A program made the position numbers and the translations under genes. A model generated the notes under the pieces. It made no database searches and was not told the origin of the DNA. It worked only from the letters and a program-made list of their open reading frames with translations. Below are positions 21,930 through 30,590 of a stretch of 64,000 nt of DNA, piece after piece. Source of the DNA: Pontiella desulfatans (lineage in GTDB: Bacteria; Verrucomicrobiota; Kiritimatiellia; Kiritimatiellales; Pontiellaceae); NCBI RefSeq assembly GCF_900890425.1, contig NZ_CAAHFG010000001.1, positions 1,550,001 to 1,614,000 of the forward strand. Reading direction: 5' to 3'. Every line of letters begins with the position of its first letter. Position 1 is the first letter of the stretch.

Positions 21930-23314
21930 AAAAACAACATAAACACAAGCCAGCCAGACATAGGTATACAACCTTGAAACAATTGTGCAATCTGATTCCC
22001 GGACACATGGTGTCGAGCCTTGCGCAGAAGCATGGCGTGGACATTCAAAGCCGGACGTACACGCCGTGGAGCCATGTGGTTTCTTTGCTGTACGCCCACT
22101 TCTCCCATGCACTCGGACTCAACGATGTGTGCGACGCGCTCCAGATGAACGCGGCGGCGCTCTCTACCATCCGCGGCGCGGTTCCTCCGTCGCGTAACAA
22201 CCTGAGCCACGCGAACAAGATCCGCAACGCGGACATGGCCGAAGAGCTCTACTGGTGCATGATGAAGCATCTGATGGATACAGTCCCGGGCTTCGCGAAG
22301 GGCAAGGTTCGGCGCGGATACCTCCGGCGCTTCAGCAAGACGATCCATGCGCTGGACTCGACCACGATCCAGCTCGTCGCCAACTGCATGGACTGGGCGA
22401 AGCATCGCCGCCGCAAGGCTGCGGCCAAGTGCCACCTGCGCCTCGACCTGCAAAGCTTCCTGCCCCGGTGCGCCATCATCGACACGGCGAAGCACCATGA
22501 CAGCACGATGACCCAAAGCCTGTGCGCCGAGCTCAAACCCGGTGAAATCGCCGTGTTCGACAAGGCCTACAACAAGTTCAAGCATCTTTTCGAGCTGACG
22601 GTGCGCGGTGTCTGGTGGGTTGGCCGGGCGAAGGACAACATGCAGTACAAGGTGGTGCGCACCCTCGAAACCACCGGGCACAAGCGCATCCTGCGCGACG
22701 AGGTCATCGAGATGGTGGTCGAAGCATCGAAGAAAGCCTATCCGTGCGAGTTGCGCCGGGTCGTGGCGCTGGTCGAGATTAACGGCAAGGATGTCGAAAT
22801 CGCCTTCATCACCAATCACCTGGAGTGGAGCGCGTGGACGGTCGCCGAACTCTACCGTTGCCGCTGGGACATCGAGGTGTTCTTCAAGGAGATCAAGCAG
22901 ACGCTCCAACTCTCCGACTTCCTGGGCTACAGCGCCAACGCCGTGCGCTGGCAGATCTGGATGGGGCTGCTGGTCCACCTGCTGATGCGCTGCCTCGCGT
23001 TCATGCACGGATGGGAGCACAGCTTCAAGCGGCAGTTCACTGTTGTGCGCGCGGTGCTTTGGCGCCGGTGGAACCTGCCCGCCTTGCTGGATTCCTATGG
23101 GACAGCCAAACCGCCCGGCCGCATACGGGGTGCGCCGGAACAGGCGTATCTGCCGGGGTTTGTCTAAGAGCTGTGGGACAGCCATATGCACAAAGCGCGG
23201 AACCATGGTTAACCTTCAACAAAAAATCGGAATTGACTAAATGAATCGGACATCAGAAACCTTAACAAAAACGGGGTTTTACTCTCCGTCAGCACCACCT
23301 ATGGGATGAATGTG
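21858..23314 (+). mobile_element. IS4-family insertion sequence, copy 2 (1457 bp)
   Basis: It has the same length and ends as copy 1, in the opposite orientation. The perfect 9-bp target duplication AAAGGAATA lies at 21849-21857 and 23315-23323. I see one base difference from copy 1 in the transposase gene (codon 11). The duplicated target contains AAAGGA, which still serves as the ribosome site of the next gene at 23333. Confidence 0.93.
21926..23167 (+). CDS. IS4-family DDE transposase (copy 2), 413 aa
   Basis: Same protein as in copy 1, with DDE residues in HALDSTTIQ, AVFDKAYNKF and the YRCRWDIEVFFKEIK box. Residue 11 is Arg instead of Gly. Full length and apparently functional. Confidence 0.92.
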   Translation: MKKQHKHKPARHRYTTLKQLCNLIPGHMVSSLAQKHGVDIQSRTYTPWSHVVSLLYAHFSHALGLNDVCDALQMNAAALSTIRGAVPPSRNNLSHANKIRNADMAEELYWCMMKHLMDTVPGFAKGKVRRGYLRRFSKTIHALDSTTIQLVANCMDWAKHRRRKAAAKCHLRLDLQSFLPRCAIIDTAKHHDSTMTQSLCAELKPGEIAVFDKAYNKFKHLFELTVRGVWWVGRAKDNMQYKVVRTLETTGHKRILRDEVIEMVVEASKKAYPCELRRVVALVEINGKDVEIAFITNHLEWSAWTVAELYRCRWDIEVFFKEIKQTLQLSDFLGYSANAVRWQIWMGLLVHLLMRCLAFMHGWEHSFKRQFTVVRAVLWRRWNLPALLDSYGTAKPPGRIRGAPEQAYLPGFV

Positions 23315-23332
23315 AAAGGAATAGATTGAATC

Positions 23333-24199
23333 ATGGGACGTGAACGGAAGGTCGAAGTTGGTGCGATCAATATCAAAACCCATCCGCATTCACCGATGCA
23401 GTATGCTGAGTTGTTTGAGGATGTATATGAAAAGGAATATCTAGGAAAAATCCGGGGTAGCTATTATGGCATAATTGGGAATATGCGTTGCATAGAGGAA
23501 GGAAAGCCCAAGGCTGGCCTTGAGGGATTCTTCTATCGTTTTATGAATTTGGATCCCAATGCTCCATGGCTGAACTTGGAAAGTCGCAAAGTGCTCGACA
23601 AGGATGCTGAGGGCAGACCGATCATTCCAGACCACATCAAGCCCGATCTGAAAAGAATCCCATTCGTATTTTTCCCTAAAACCCATCGCTTGGTTTTTGA
23701 TCGGAAGACTATTTCCCCTGGAAGTCTGCAACGTTTGTTGGAATCTATCTTCGCGCACGAAGCCATCATTCAAGAACACGGTTCCGTTGATGTGTTGGTT
23801 GAATCTTCTCATGAAAGCATTGAGCGCATTCTGAAGGTTCACAGGAAAACAAAGCTTACCATTAAAATCAGCAAGCCAAATCCGGATGAAGGATCAGATG
23901 ACGAAATACGCGTTTTGGAAAAACTTGGAGCACAGAATGCAGATCGTCTGGAGCACATTCTGGCTACCAAAGAGAAAGATGGCCTGAAACCGGATGATGA
24001 CACTCAAATTCTTATGCGTACTGCCCGGTCAAATGGAGTCGTATTTGTCGAAGGTAAGGATGAGGACGGAGAGAAGGTTGAAGAATCGACCAAAGAACAT
24101 CCATATACAAAAACAGATTCATACAACCCGGATCATTTGACTCTACTTGAAGCCGTACGCCGGATCGCTTATGACGTTGTTAAAGAGGTGCTGGAGTAA
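23333..24199 (+). CDS. DUF4747 family protein, 288 aa
   Basis: The N-terminal half, INIKTHPHSPMQYAELFEDVY then KIRGSYYGIIGNMRCIEEGKPKAGLEGFFYRF, then PWLNLESRKVLD and PFVFFPKTHRLVF, fits the DUF4747 family as I know it. That family is found in defence islands, often next to a small membrane protein, as here. The biochemical activity is unknown. The ATG at 23333 lies after the AAAGGAATAG left by the IS target duplication. The stop overlaps the next start by one base (TAATG). Confidence 0.75.
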   Translation: MGRERKVEVGAINIKTHPHSPMQYAELFEDVYEKEYLGKIRGSYYGIIGNMRCIEEGKPKAGLEGFFYRFMNLDPNAPWLNLESRKVLDKDAEGRPIIPDHIKPDLKRIPFVFFPKTHRLVFDRKTISPGSLQRLLESIFAHEAIIQEHGSVDVLVESSHESIERILKVHRKTKLTIKISKPNPDEGSDDEIRVLEKLGAQNADRLEHILATKEKDGLKPDDDTQILMRTARSNGVVFVEGKDEDGEKVEESTKEHPYTKTDSYNPDHLTLLEAVRRIAYDVVKEVLE

Positions 24200-24741
24200 T
24201 GACTGTGGAAGAGAAAAAAGAACTACCAAAGCAGTATAAAGGTGTATGGGACGTTATCTGCCACTATTGGCGGATCTACGGAGGGTTTTCTGCAGTTATC
24301 AAATCGCCATACCTTCATGCATCAATCGTGTTCGCTTTATTGGTGCCGTTGTCCAAGACCGAAGATTGGTATGATGTTCCTCTCGATGTTCTTCCCTGTG
24401 TCCTAGGATTCAGTCTGGCTGGATATGCATTGATTCTTGCCCTCGGAGATGAAGCCTTCAGACGATTAATTGCCGGAGATTTCCCAGATGGAAAAGAATC
24501 GCCGTTCATGCGCACCAATTCAATGTTTCTGCATTTTATTGTCGTGCAAATCATAGCCCTCTTGCTCGCTCTCAACGCCAAGGCAAGAGATTTGGAGGGA
24601 GGGTTAATTGCGTATCTATCATATGTTGCATTCGTTTATTCATTACTCACTGCATTAGCAACCGGAGTGGAGATTTTTCGATGCTCGCGACTGTTCGATA
24701 AATTTGCAAAGCATCAAGAACGGCAGACGAAGGATCAGTAG
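24199..24741 (+). CDS. Membrane protein partner of the DUF4747 protein, 180 aa
   Basis: Four hydrophobic segments are visible: YLHASIVFALLVPL, VLGFSLAGYALILALG, FLHFIVVQIIALLLALNA, and YLSYVAFVYSLLTALATGVE. The ATG overlaps the DUF4747 stop, so the two are translated together. A two-gene pair of soluble protein plus small membrane protein is a common plan of abortive-infection systems, with the membrane protein as effector; for this pair that is inference. Confidence 0.7.
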   Translation: MTVEEKKELPKQYKGVWDVICHYWRIYGGFSAVIKSPYLHASIVFALLVPLSKTEDWYDVPLDVLPCVLGFSLAGYALILALGDEAFRRLIAGDFPDGKESPFMRTNSMFLHFIVVQIIALLLALNAKARDLEGGLIAYLSYVAFVYSLLTALATGVEIFRCSRLFDKFAKHQERQTKDQ

Positions 24742-24771
24742 AAACGAACTTGAAATGAAAGTAGTAATTAA

Positions 24772-25725
24772 ATGAAGCCCTTGCATTCTCCAATTGAAAT
24801 GGATTTAGCCCGACATCCGGCATGTAAGAAATGCAGGAACAAGGAGGAGAGAAAACTATATCTGGGGAGGGATCACTGCGAAGAAGTTGTGTCGGTGGTT
24901 GATGAGCTACCGATTCGGTGTGTTGGGGAATGGGCGTATGACAAAATATATCGGCTTGTTCAGTATTTTGGAATTTTTGCTCCGGGAATGCATAAGAAGT
25001 GGGAGCGAGAGATAAATTATATTGAAATCTGCTGTGGCCCTGGGCGTTGTGTCTTGCGTGAAAGTGCTGAGGAGATTAACGGAACTGCATTAGCGATTTT
25101 GAAAGATGAGAGATTTGAATACATCAAAAATGCATTGTTTATTGATCGAAGCCCAAAAGTTGTAGAGGCACTGAATTCTCGAATAAATAAACTGCAAATC
25201 GGGCATAAAGCAAAGGCTGTAGTTGGCGACTTTACTGACCGTGATGGTTTAGTGAAGCATCTCAAAAAACTTAATCCTCGGAGTTTGAATCTTGTGCTGA
25301 TTGATCCAACTGAATGTAATGTTCCGTTCAGTACAATCCAATTAATCGCCAATGAGCTTAAGAGTGTTGATTTTATAATCAATGTCGCCCTTGGTACTGA
25401 TGCAAACCGAAACCTATTAGAGGCAGTTAAGAATTCTTCATTTAAAAAGGCTCGGGCAAAGTATGCAGAATTCCTGGGGAGCTATTCATTTTTTGAACGA
25501 AAAGATGTGCTTGCTGCATCTGCTAATAATAATCGAGCTGATTTACGTAAGCTATTTGCGGAAGAATATGAAAAGCAGCTAGCCAAATTAGGATTTGCGC
25601 ATACCGACACGCGTTCTGTACGCCATTATTACTACCTGCTTTTTGCGTCAAAACACCAAAAGGGACTTGAGTTTTGGAATAAGGCCTGCAGATATGATCC
25701 GGACGGCCAAAAGGAATTGTTTTAG
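24772..25725 (+). CDS. tcmP: Three-Cys-motif partner protein TcmP, 317 aa
   Basis: The pattern VVDELPIRCVGEWAYDKIYR, then INYIEICCGPGRCVLRESAEEINGTALA and LVLIDPTECNVPF, is typical of TcmP. The family is named for always occurring next to a protein with a three-Cys motif. It looks like a methyltransferase-type Rossmann fold (YIEICCGPG). The partner with the three Cys follows 11 bases downstream, so this is the standard pair. The function of the pair is unknown; it is frequent in defence islands. Confidence 0.85.
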   Translation: MKPLHSPIEMDLARHPACKKCRNKEERKLYLGRDHCEEVVSVVDELPIRCVGEWAYDKIYRLVQYFGIFAPGMHKKWEREINYIEICCGPGRCVLRESAEEINGTALAILKDERFEYIKNALFIDRSPKVVEALNSRINKLQIGHKAKAVVGDFTDRDGLVKHLKKLNPRSLNLVLIDPTECNVPFSTIQLIANELKSVDFIINVALGTDANRNLLEAVKNSSFKKARAKYAEFLGSYSFFERKDVLAASANNNRADLRKLFAEEYEKQLAKLGFAHTDTRSVRHYYYLLFASKHQKGLEFWNKACRYDPDGQKELF

Positions 25726-25736
25726 GAATAAAAAAT

Positions 25737-26459
25737 ATGGCAACAAAAACTTCAATAGAATGGACGGAATCAACGTGGAACCCGGTGACGGGATGCACGA
25801 AGATCAGTACGGGGTGCAAGCATTGTTATGCGGAGCGCATGGCCAAACGTTTACAGGCCATGGGGCATCCCAATTATGTGGATGGCTTTAATGCGGTTCG
25901 ATATCACTACAATGCGTTGGATGTGCCGCGAAAGTGGAAAAGCCCGCAGATGATATTTGTGAATTCAATGAGTGATCTTTTTCACAATGATGTGCCCGCG
26001 CAGTTTATTGATGAGGTGTTTTTTACGATGAAAGAAACGCCGATCCATACCTTTCAGGTTTTAACCAAGCGCGCTGGGCGGCTTGAAAAGCTCGCCAAAC
26101 GCTTTGACTGGTCTCCGAATATCTGGATGGGCGTTACCGTGGAGACCGCCGACCATGTGGATCGGATTGATCATTTGCGCAATGTGCCAGCAACGGTGCG
26201 TTTCCTGTCATTGGAACCTTTGCTCGGGCCGTTGCCGAATTTGAACCTAGATGGAATCAACTGGGTCATCGTGGGCGGTGAATCGGGGCCGGGCGCGCGT
26301 CCGATGAAATCGGAGTGGGTTGAAGACCTGCGGGATCAATGCCTGAAAGCAAATGTTCCTTTCTTCTTTAAGCAGTGGGGCGGTGTCCAGAAAAAGAAGG
26401 CCGGACGACTGCTCGATGATCGGACATGGGATGACATGCCGGAACAAAATTTGAAATGA
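25737..26459 (+). CDS. DUF5131 / phage Gp37-Gp68 family three-Cys protein, 240 aa
   Basis: SIEWTESTWNPVTGCTKIS then TGCKHCYAERMAKR carries the C-x6-C-x2-C motif near residue 20, like a radical-SAM iron-sulfur site. WMGVTVETAD, VRFLSLEPLLG and WVIVGGESGPGARPM are further family landmarks. It is the partner of TcmP encoded directly upstream. Its stop overlaps the Fic start by four bases, so all three genes probably form one operon. Confidence 0.87.
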   Translation: MATKTSIEWTESTWNPVTGCTKISTGCKHCYAERMAKRLQAMGHPNYVDGFNAVRYHYNALDVPRKWKSPQMIFVNSMSDLFHNDVPAQFIDEVFFTMKETPIHTFQVLTKRAGRLEKLAKRFDWSPNIWMGVTVETADHVDRIDHLRNVPATVRFLSLEPLLGPLPNLNLDGINWVIVGGESGPGARPMKSEWVEDLRDQCLKANVPFFFKQWGGVQKKKAGRLLDDRTWDDMPEQNLK

Positions 26460-27451
26460 GCGATGACGTTTATAAACCCCCGTATGCGCTGACGGAGCGG
26501 ATTGTTGATCTGGTGGAACGGATCGGCGAAGAGCTTGGCCGGGCATCGGTCGGGGAGCGGTCGCTGCGATTGCGCCGGGCAAACCGTATTCGCTCCATCC
26601 ATGGCTCGGTGGCTATCGAGGGCAATACGCTTTCGGAAGAGCAGGTGTCGGCCATCCTGGAAGGGAAGCGGGTGATTGCACCGCCGCGCGAAATCCTGGA
26701 AGTGCAGAATGCACTGGAAGCGTATGACCAGCTCGTCGGATGGAGTCCGGCCAATGAATCGGATCTGCTGTCCGCCCATGCGGTGATGATGAATGGCCTG
26801 CTGGATGACGCGGGCAGGTACCGCGTCAAAAGCGCGGGAGTGGCGGGCAAGGAGGGCGTGATCCATGTGGCGCCGCCCGCCGACCGGGTACCGTTTTTGA
26901 TGAAGCAGCTTTTCCAATGGCTGGAAACCACGGAGCTTCATCCGTTGGTGTCGGGCGCGGTTTTCCACTATGAATTTGAGTTTATCCATCCGTTCGCCGA
27001 TGGCAACGGCCGCATGGGACGGTTGTGGCAGACGCTGATTCTTTGCCGCTGGAATTCGGTTTTCGGCGACATTGCCGTGGAAAGCATGATCCACGAACAC
27101 CAGCAGGAATATTACGAAGCCATCAACGCAAGCAATGCAGCGGTCAATTGTGCCCCGTTCATTGAATTCATGCTGCAGGTGATTTTGGAGACGATTCAGA
27201 CCGATCAAGTAGACGACCAAGTAAGCGACCAAGTAAAACGGTTGCTGGATGCAGTCGGCGGCGGCCGTTTATCGGCGTCGGAGCTGATGGAGCGACTGGG
27301 GCTGAGCCATCGGCCGACTTTCCGCAAAAACTATTTGAAGCCCGCGTTGGAGGGCGGTCTGGTTGCAATGACGCTACCGGATTCGCCGCGTAGTCCTACG
27401 CAGAAATATTTCCTGACCAGTAAGGGGAAACGACTGCTGGAGATGGTATAA
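26456..27451 (+). CDS. Fic/DOC family protein, 331 aa
   Basis: Fic enzymes transfer AMP (or another phosphoryl group) from a nucleotide to a target protein. The full active motif HPFADGNGRMGR is present around residue 177. The N-terminal inhibitory helix motif SVAIEGN (S/T-x3-E-G/N) is seen near residue 50, so this is an autoinhibited class II Fic. The C-terminus has a winged-helix segment (LSASELMERLGLSHRPTFRKNYL), as in many Fic regulators. ATG overlaps the DUF5131 stop. Confidence 0.92.
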   Translation: MSDDVYKPPYALTERIVDLVERIGEELGRASVGERSLRLRRANRIRSIHGSVAIEGNTLSEEQVSAILEGKRVIAPPREILEVQNALEAYDQLVGWSPANESDLLSAHAVMMNGLLDDAGRYRVKSAGVAGKEGVIHVAPPADRVPFLMKQLFQWLETTELHPLVSGAVFHYEFEFIHPFADGNGRMGRLWQTLILCRWNSVFGDIAVESMIHEHQQEYYEAINASNAAVNCAPFIEFMLQVILETIQTDQVDDQVSDQVKRLLDAVGGGRLSASELMERLGLSHRPTFRKNYLKPALEGGLVAMTLPDSPRSPTQKYFLTSKGKRLLEMV

Positions 27452-27558
27452 TTCTATTTTTTACTCCAAGGATTTCAGTTGTTCACAGTGTGCGCCCATG
27501 GATTTGCCCTGAGGGGTAAGTGCAAATCCGCGGATAGACGGGTTTGTGAGGTGATAGA

Positions 27559-28269
27559 ATGACAGAAGCAATGCAGCGGGATATGCGGTCACGGACTGAG
27601 CCGCTGATTCACGCAGTACGGGCGCATGAGCATGGGGCGAAGGGCTGGAGTTTTTCCGGGATCGCCGCTCGGATGAACCGCCTATACGATCAATTGAACA
27701 ACGATTTCTTTATGGGCAAGCTGCCGAAGGCACTGATATCGATCGGCCCGGATCTGATTATGCGATACGGGTATTATCAGGTTGGCCGTGACGGGATCGG
27801 GGCGAAGCACCGGATTCATTTAAACTCAAGGCACTTTGGGCGAAGCGAATCTGATGTGGGGGTGACGCTGCTTCATGAAATGATCCATGTATATCAGCAC
27901 CTGTTCGGGCACGTGGGCCATCGTCATCGATACCACAACCGGGAATTCGTGGATATTGCGGGGACATTGGGATTCGAGTCGCAGGTCGGCTCCGGGGTGA
28001 CGAAGCAGGTGAGCGGATGGCTACGGACGAAGCTGGATCAATTGGGGTTCTCCGCATTCGATAAGATGATTCCCGATCAACAGGCAAAGCCGATTAAAAA
28101 ACCGCTTCGGAAGGTGATGTGGAAATGCATATGCGGGCAGGAGGCCTGGGTTGAAAAAGGCGAGTGCCTGGATGCGGTATGCAAAATATGCCACTCCGCG
28201 TTTGAGCGGCCGCAAGAACTGATGGATTCGAAGGAAGAGATTGATCTCGCCGTCGCCACGGCGGCCTGA
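27559..28269 (+). CDS. SprT-like metalloprotease, 236 aa
   Basis: The zinc motif LLHEMIHVYQH (about residue 110) and the upstream LYDQLNNDFFMGKLP fit the SprT/Spartan-like family. The C-terminal part has a four-Cys zinc ribbon (WKCICGQEAWVEKGE, then CKICHSAF). SprT-like proteins cleave DNA-protein crosslinks or act in element maintenance. ATG behind GAGGTGATAGA. An 8-bp inverted repeat (GGATTTGC/GCAAATCC, 27500-27529) lies just upstream. Confidence 0.83.
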   Translation: MTEAMQRDMRSRTEPLIHAVRAHEHGAKGWSFSGIAARMNRLYDQLNNDFFMGKLPKALISIGPDLIMRYGYYQVGRDGIGAKHRIHLNSRHFGRSESDVGVTLLHEMIHVYQHLFGHVGHRHRYHNREFVDIAGTLGFESQVGSGVTKQVSGWLRTKLDQLGFSAFDKMIPDQQAKPIKKPLRKVMWKCICGQEAWVEKGECLDAVCKICHSAFERPQELMDSKEEIDLAVATAA

Positions 28270-28279
28270 TCATTTTTCT

Positions 28280-28309
28280 GCGTATATGCGAACTGTCAGT
28301 ACGCAAAAC
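28280..28309. promoter_or_regulatory. abiE operator copy 1
   Basis: TGCGTATATGCGAA...CGCAAAA: TGCGTA and TACGCA are inverted, and the whole 30 bases recur with changes at 28351. It lies 58 bases before the abiEi start. Confidence 0.6.
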
Positions 28310-28350
28310 TGAATTAAAATAAACCGCGAGCTTGATCCGGTTTGTTTGGT

Positions 28351-28380
28351 TGCGTATATACGAATTATGGATTCGCAAAG
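28351..28380. promoter_or_regulatory. abiE operator copy 2, over the start codon
   Basis: TGCGTATATACGAA...CGCAAAG repeats copy 1 and spans the ATG at 28367 and the AT-rich element before it. AbiEi antitoxins are known to repress their own promoter by binding two repeats, and the layout fits. Confidence 0.6.
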
Positions 28381-29149
28381 TAAAAGTAAAATAAACCAGA
28401 TGCTTCAAAATCTGGTTCCGGGCACGGTGCTCACGCCAACATGGTTGGCTGGGCAGGGTGTGTCGAGGGATTTGGCCTTGCGGTATGTCACTTCCGGGTG
28501 GCTGGAGCGGGTCGGGCGCGGCGCCTATCAGCGCAGGGGGGATTCCGTCGATTGGCAGGGCGCGGTCCATACCCTCCAAACTCAGCTAGGGTTGACCGTC
28601 CACGTTGCCGGATTGAGTGCGTTGCAACTCAAAGGCCTGGGTCATTATCTATCGATGGGGAAGGAAGCTTCTGTTTTGCTGGTCAGCGATGGTGCCGAGC
28701 GGTTGCCGGCCTGGTTTTCCGGCAAGGAGTGGGGTGCCGAAATTGTGCACCGGTGTGTCCAGTTGTTTGATTTTTCAGAGAACCTTCCATTAACTGTGGT
28801 GGAGCACAAGGGCTTTAGCGTCAGGGTATCGCCGCCGGAGCGCGCGGCTTTCGAGATGATCTATTGTGTTGACGGCAATTCGGCATTCGACCATGCCCGT
28901 ACCGTGTTCGATGGACTGGGGGCATTGCGTCCGCAGGAGGTTCAGAAATTGCTGGAGGCCTGTCGGTCCGTGCGGGTCAAGCGGTTGTTTCTTTGGATGG
29001 CGAGGGACTGTGCGCATCCCTGGCTCAAGCATGTTGATCCGGATCGTGTGGATCTGGGAAGCGGAAAGCGCGTGGTGTACGACGGGGGCGAACTGGATCG
29101 CGAACTGCTGATCACCGTGCCGCGCAGGAAAGAGGACGCCGATGTTTAA
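28367..29149 (+). CDS. abiEi: AbiEi-type antitoxin, 260 aa
   Basis: The protein begins with a winged helix (VLTPTWLAGQGVSRDLALRYVTSGWLERVGRGAY), then the AbiEi C-terminal domain (LTVHVAGLSALQLKGLGHYL). It is the antitoxin and autorepressor of a type IV toxin-antitoxin system that causes abortive infection. The ATG at 28367 has no clear Shine-Dalgarno sequence; the operator repeat covers the start. It overlaps the toxin gene by 8 bases. Confidence 0.88.
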   Translation: MDSQSKSKINQMLQNLVPGTVLTPTWLAGQGVSRDLALRYVTSGWLERVGRGAYQRRGDSVDWQGAVHTLQTQLGLTVHVAGLSALQLKGLGHYLSMGKEASVLLVSDGAERLPAWFSGKEWGAEIVHRCVQLFDFSENLPLTVVEHKGFSVRVSPPERAAFEMIYCVDGNSAFDHARTVFDGLGALRPQEVQKLLEACRSVRVKRLFLWMARDCAHPWLKHVDPDRVDLGSGKRVVYDGGELDRELLITVPRRKEDADV

Positions 29150-30053
29150 CCGGGTCTATGTCAGGCAGGTGGAGCTTCTGCTCCAGGTCATCCCCTTGCT
29201 TCAAAAGCATGATTGCTTCGCGCTGAAGGGCGGGACGGCCATGAATCTTTTTGTCCAGGACATGCCGCGCCTGTCGGTGGATATCGATTTGGCCTACCTG
29301 CCGCTTGTTCCCCGCGAAGAAGCGCTGGCCGGTATCTCGGGCGCGTTGGAACAAATCGCCGTTGAGATAGAGGCGGAATTGCGGGAGACCACGGTTCTTG
29401 GCCAGCCCGTAGCCGGCGTAACAGGGCGGCTGGTAGTGAACGCCGGGAATGCACAGATCAAGGTTGAACCGAACTTTGTGTTTCGCGGTGCTTTGTTTCC
29501 ACCGGAAACGCGCACGCTTTGTGCCAGCGCCCAGACGGAATTCGAACGGTTTGCAGAGAGTAATATCCTATCCGAAGCGGACCTGTATGGCGGCAAGATT
29601 TGCGCCGCGCTCGACCGTCAGCATCCGCGCGACCTGTTCGATGTGCATCTCATGTTCAACAGCATGGGTTTAACCGATGAGATCCGTTCGGCCTTTACGG
29701 TCTATCTGGCCGGGCATCCACGCCCGATGGCGGAGTTGCTCAATCCGAATGAACAGCCCCTGGAGAGCATCTATGCATCCCAGTTTGTCGGAATGACGCG
29801 TGAGCCGGTGTCCATTGATACGCTCATCGAAACGCGTAGCCGTCTCGTAAGGGACTTGAATAGCCAACTGACCGAAAACGAGCGGCTTTTCCTGCTGTCG
29901 ATCAAGATGGGTGCGCCGGAGTGGGATCGACTTCCAATCGAACATCTCGAACAACTGCCGGCCTTGAAGTGGAAGTTGCGCAATGTCGGAAACATGGAAG
30001 TCGCCAAACACAGATTAGCCGGCGATGAACTTCGACGCGTTCTGCAACTCTGA
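29142..30053 (+). CDS. abiEii: AbiEii-type nucleotidyltransferase toxin, 303 aa
   Basis: The nucleotidyltransferase core shows FALKGGTAMNLF and LSVDIDLAYL (GG...DxDL), then a lysine-containing IKVEPNFVF and the conserved EADLYGGKICAALDRQHPRD(L/I)FD block. AbiEii toxins modify tRNA or other targets and stop growth. It follows abiEi with an 8-base overlap, the usual order. Confidence 0.9.
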   Translation: MFNRVYVRQVELLLQVIPLLQKHDCFALKGGTAMNLFVQDMPRLSVDIDLAYLPLVPREEALAGISGALEQIAVEIEAELRETTVLGQPVAGVTGRLVVNAGNAQIKVEPNFVFRGALFPPETRTLCASAQTEFERFAESNILSEADLYGGKICAALDRQHPRDLFDVHLMFNSMGLTDEIRSAFTVYLAGHPRPMAELLNPNEQPLESIYASQFVGMTREPVSIDTLIETRSRLVRDLNSQLTENERLFLLSIKMGAPEWDRLPIEHLEQLPALKWKLRNVGNMEVAKHRLAGDELRRVLQL

Positions 30054-30054
30054 C

Positions 30055-30069
30055 CCAAACGTTTATATA
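30055..30069 (+). promoter_or_regulatory. Archaeal-type BRE/TATA-like promoter of the 66-aa gene
   Basis: CCCAAACG followed by TTTATATA (30062-30069). The TATA centre lies 25.5 bases before the ATG at 30091, which would make the transcript leaderless in an archaeal reading. No ribosome site precedes that ATG. Confidence 0.5.
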
Positions 30070-30090
30070 TTCCTGCGGTATTCATAGGCC

Positions 30091-30291
30091 ATGGCGATCC
30101 ATGATTGTGAACGGAATCGGCTGTGCGACCTGCTGGATGAAAAACGCGATGAACTAATCATGCGCTTTCCCGGTAGCTGGATGCATCGGTTTGTAATGGC
30201 CGAGATTTCGGAAATCCGAAACTGGCTACGCGTTACACCGGCAAAAGCTGCATCTCCCCGGTTCCGCTTTCTGGTAAAACGGCAGAATTGA
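30091..30291 (+). CDS. Small helical protein, paralogue 1, 66 aa
   Basis: The core ERNRLCDLLDEKRDELIM then WMHRFVMAEISEIRNWL is clearly homologous to the next gene. There is no visible Shine-Dalgarno site; a TATA-like box sits at the leaderless distance. Probably a helical hairpin or coiled coil. No family is recognised. Confidence 0.6.
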   Translation: MAIHDCERNRLCDLLDEKRDELIMRFPGSWMHRFVMAEISEIRNWLRVTPAKAASPRFRFLVKRQN

Positions 30292-30307
30292 CCGAAAGGT
30301 TTATATA
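30292..30307 (+). promoter_or_regulatory. Archaeal-type BRE/TATA-like promoter of the 84-aa gene
   Basis: CCGAAAGG directly followed by TTTATATA (30300-30307), the textbook archaeal BRE/TATA arrangement. The TATA centre is 29.5 bases from the ATG at 30333, so a start site 26-27 bases downstream would leave a leader of about 3 bases. Confidence 0.55.
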
Positions 30308-30332
30308 GTTCACCCGCTTCTCTATTTCTAAT

Positions 30333-30587
30333 ATGCGGAAAAAATTTCAGTACACCGGATCCAATCTTCAAGAGAATCAAATTGAAGTGTCTCACATGGG
30401 ATTGGGTTCGGCTTTGGCTGAAAATCCCGTTCTTTCTTATGACCAAATGATCATGGAGCGCGAACGACTGTGCAATCTGCTCGACTGTAAAAAGCAGGAG
30501 CTGTCTCTATGCCGGAAGGACACTTGGATGCATCGTGAAATTCTGGTGGAGATCGCTGAAATCCGCCGACGTTTGAATATGATCTGA
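30333..30587 (+). CDS. Small helical protein, paralogue 2, 84 aa
   Basis: It shares with paralogue 1 the block ERERLCNLLDCKKQELSL, then TWMHREILVEIAEIRRRL, and has an extra 35 N-terminal residues. No Shine-Dalgarno site is seen before the ATG. Tandem duplication with each copy keeping its own TATA-like promoter is notable. The function is unknown. Confidence 0.6.
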   Translation: MRKKFQYTGSNLQENQIEVSHMGLGSALAENPVLSYDQMIMERERLCNLLDCKKQELSLCRKDTWMHREILVEIAEIRRRLNMI

Positions 30588-30590
30588 ATT

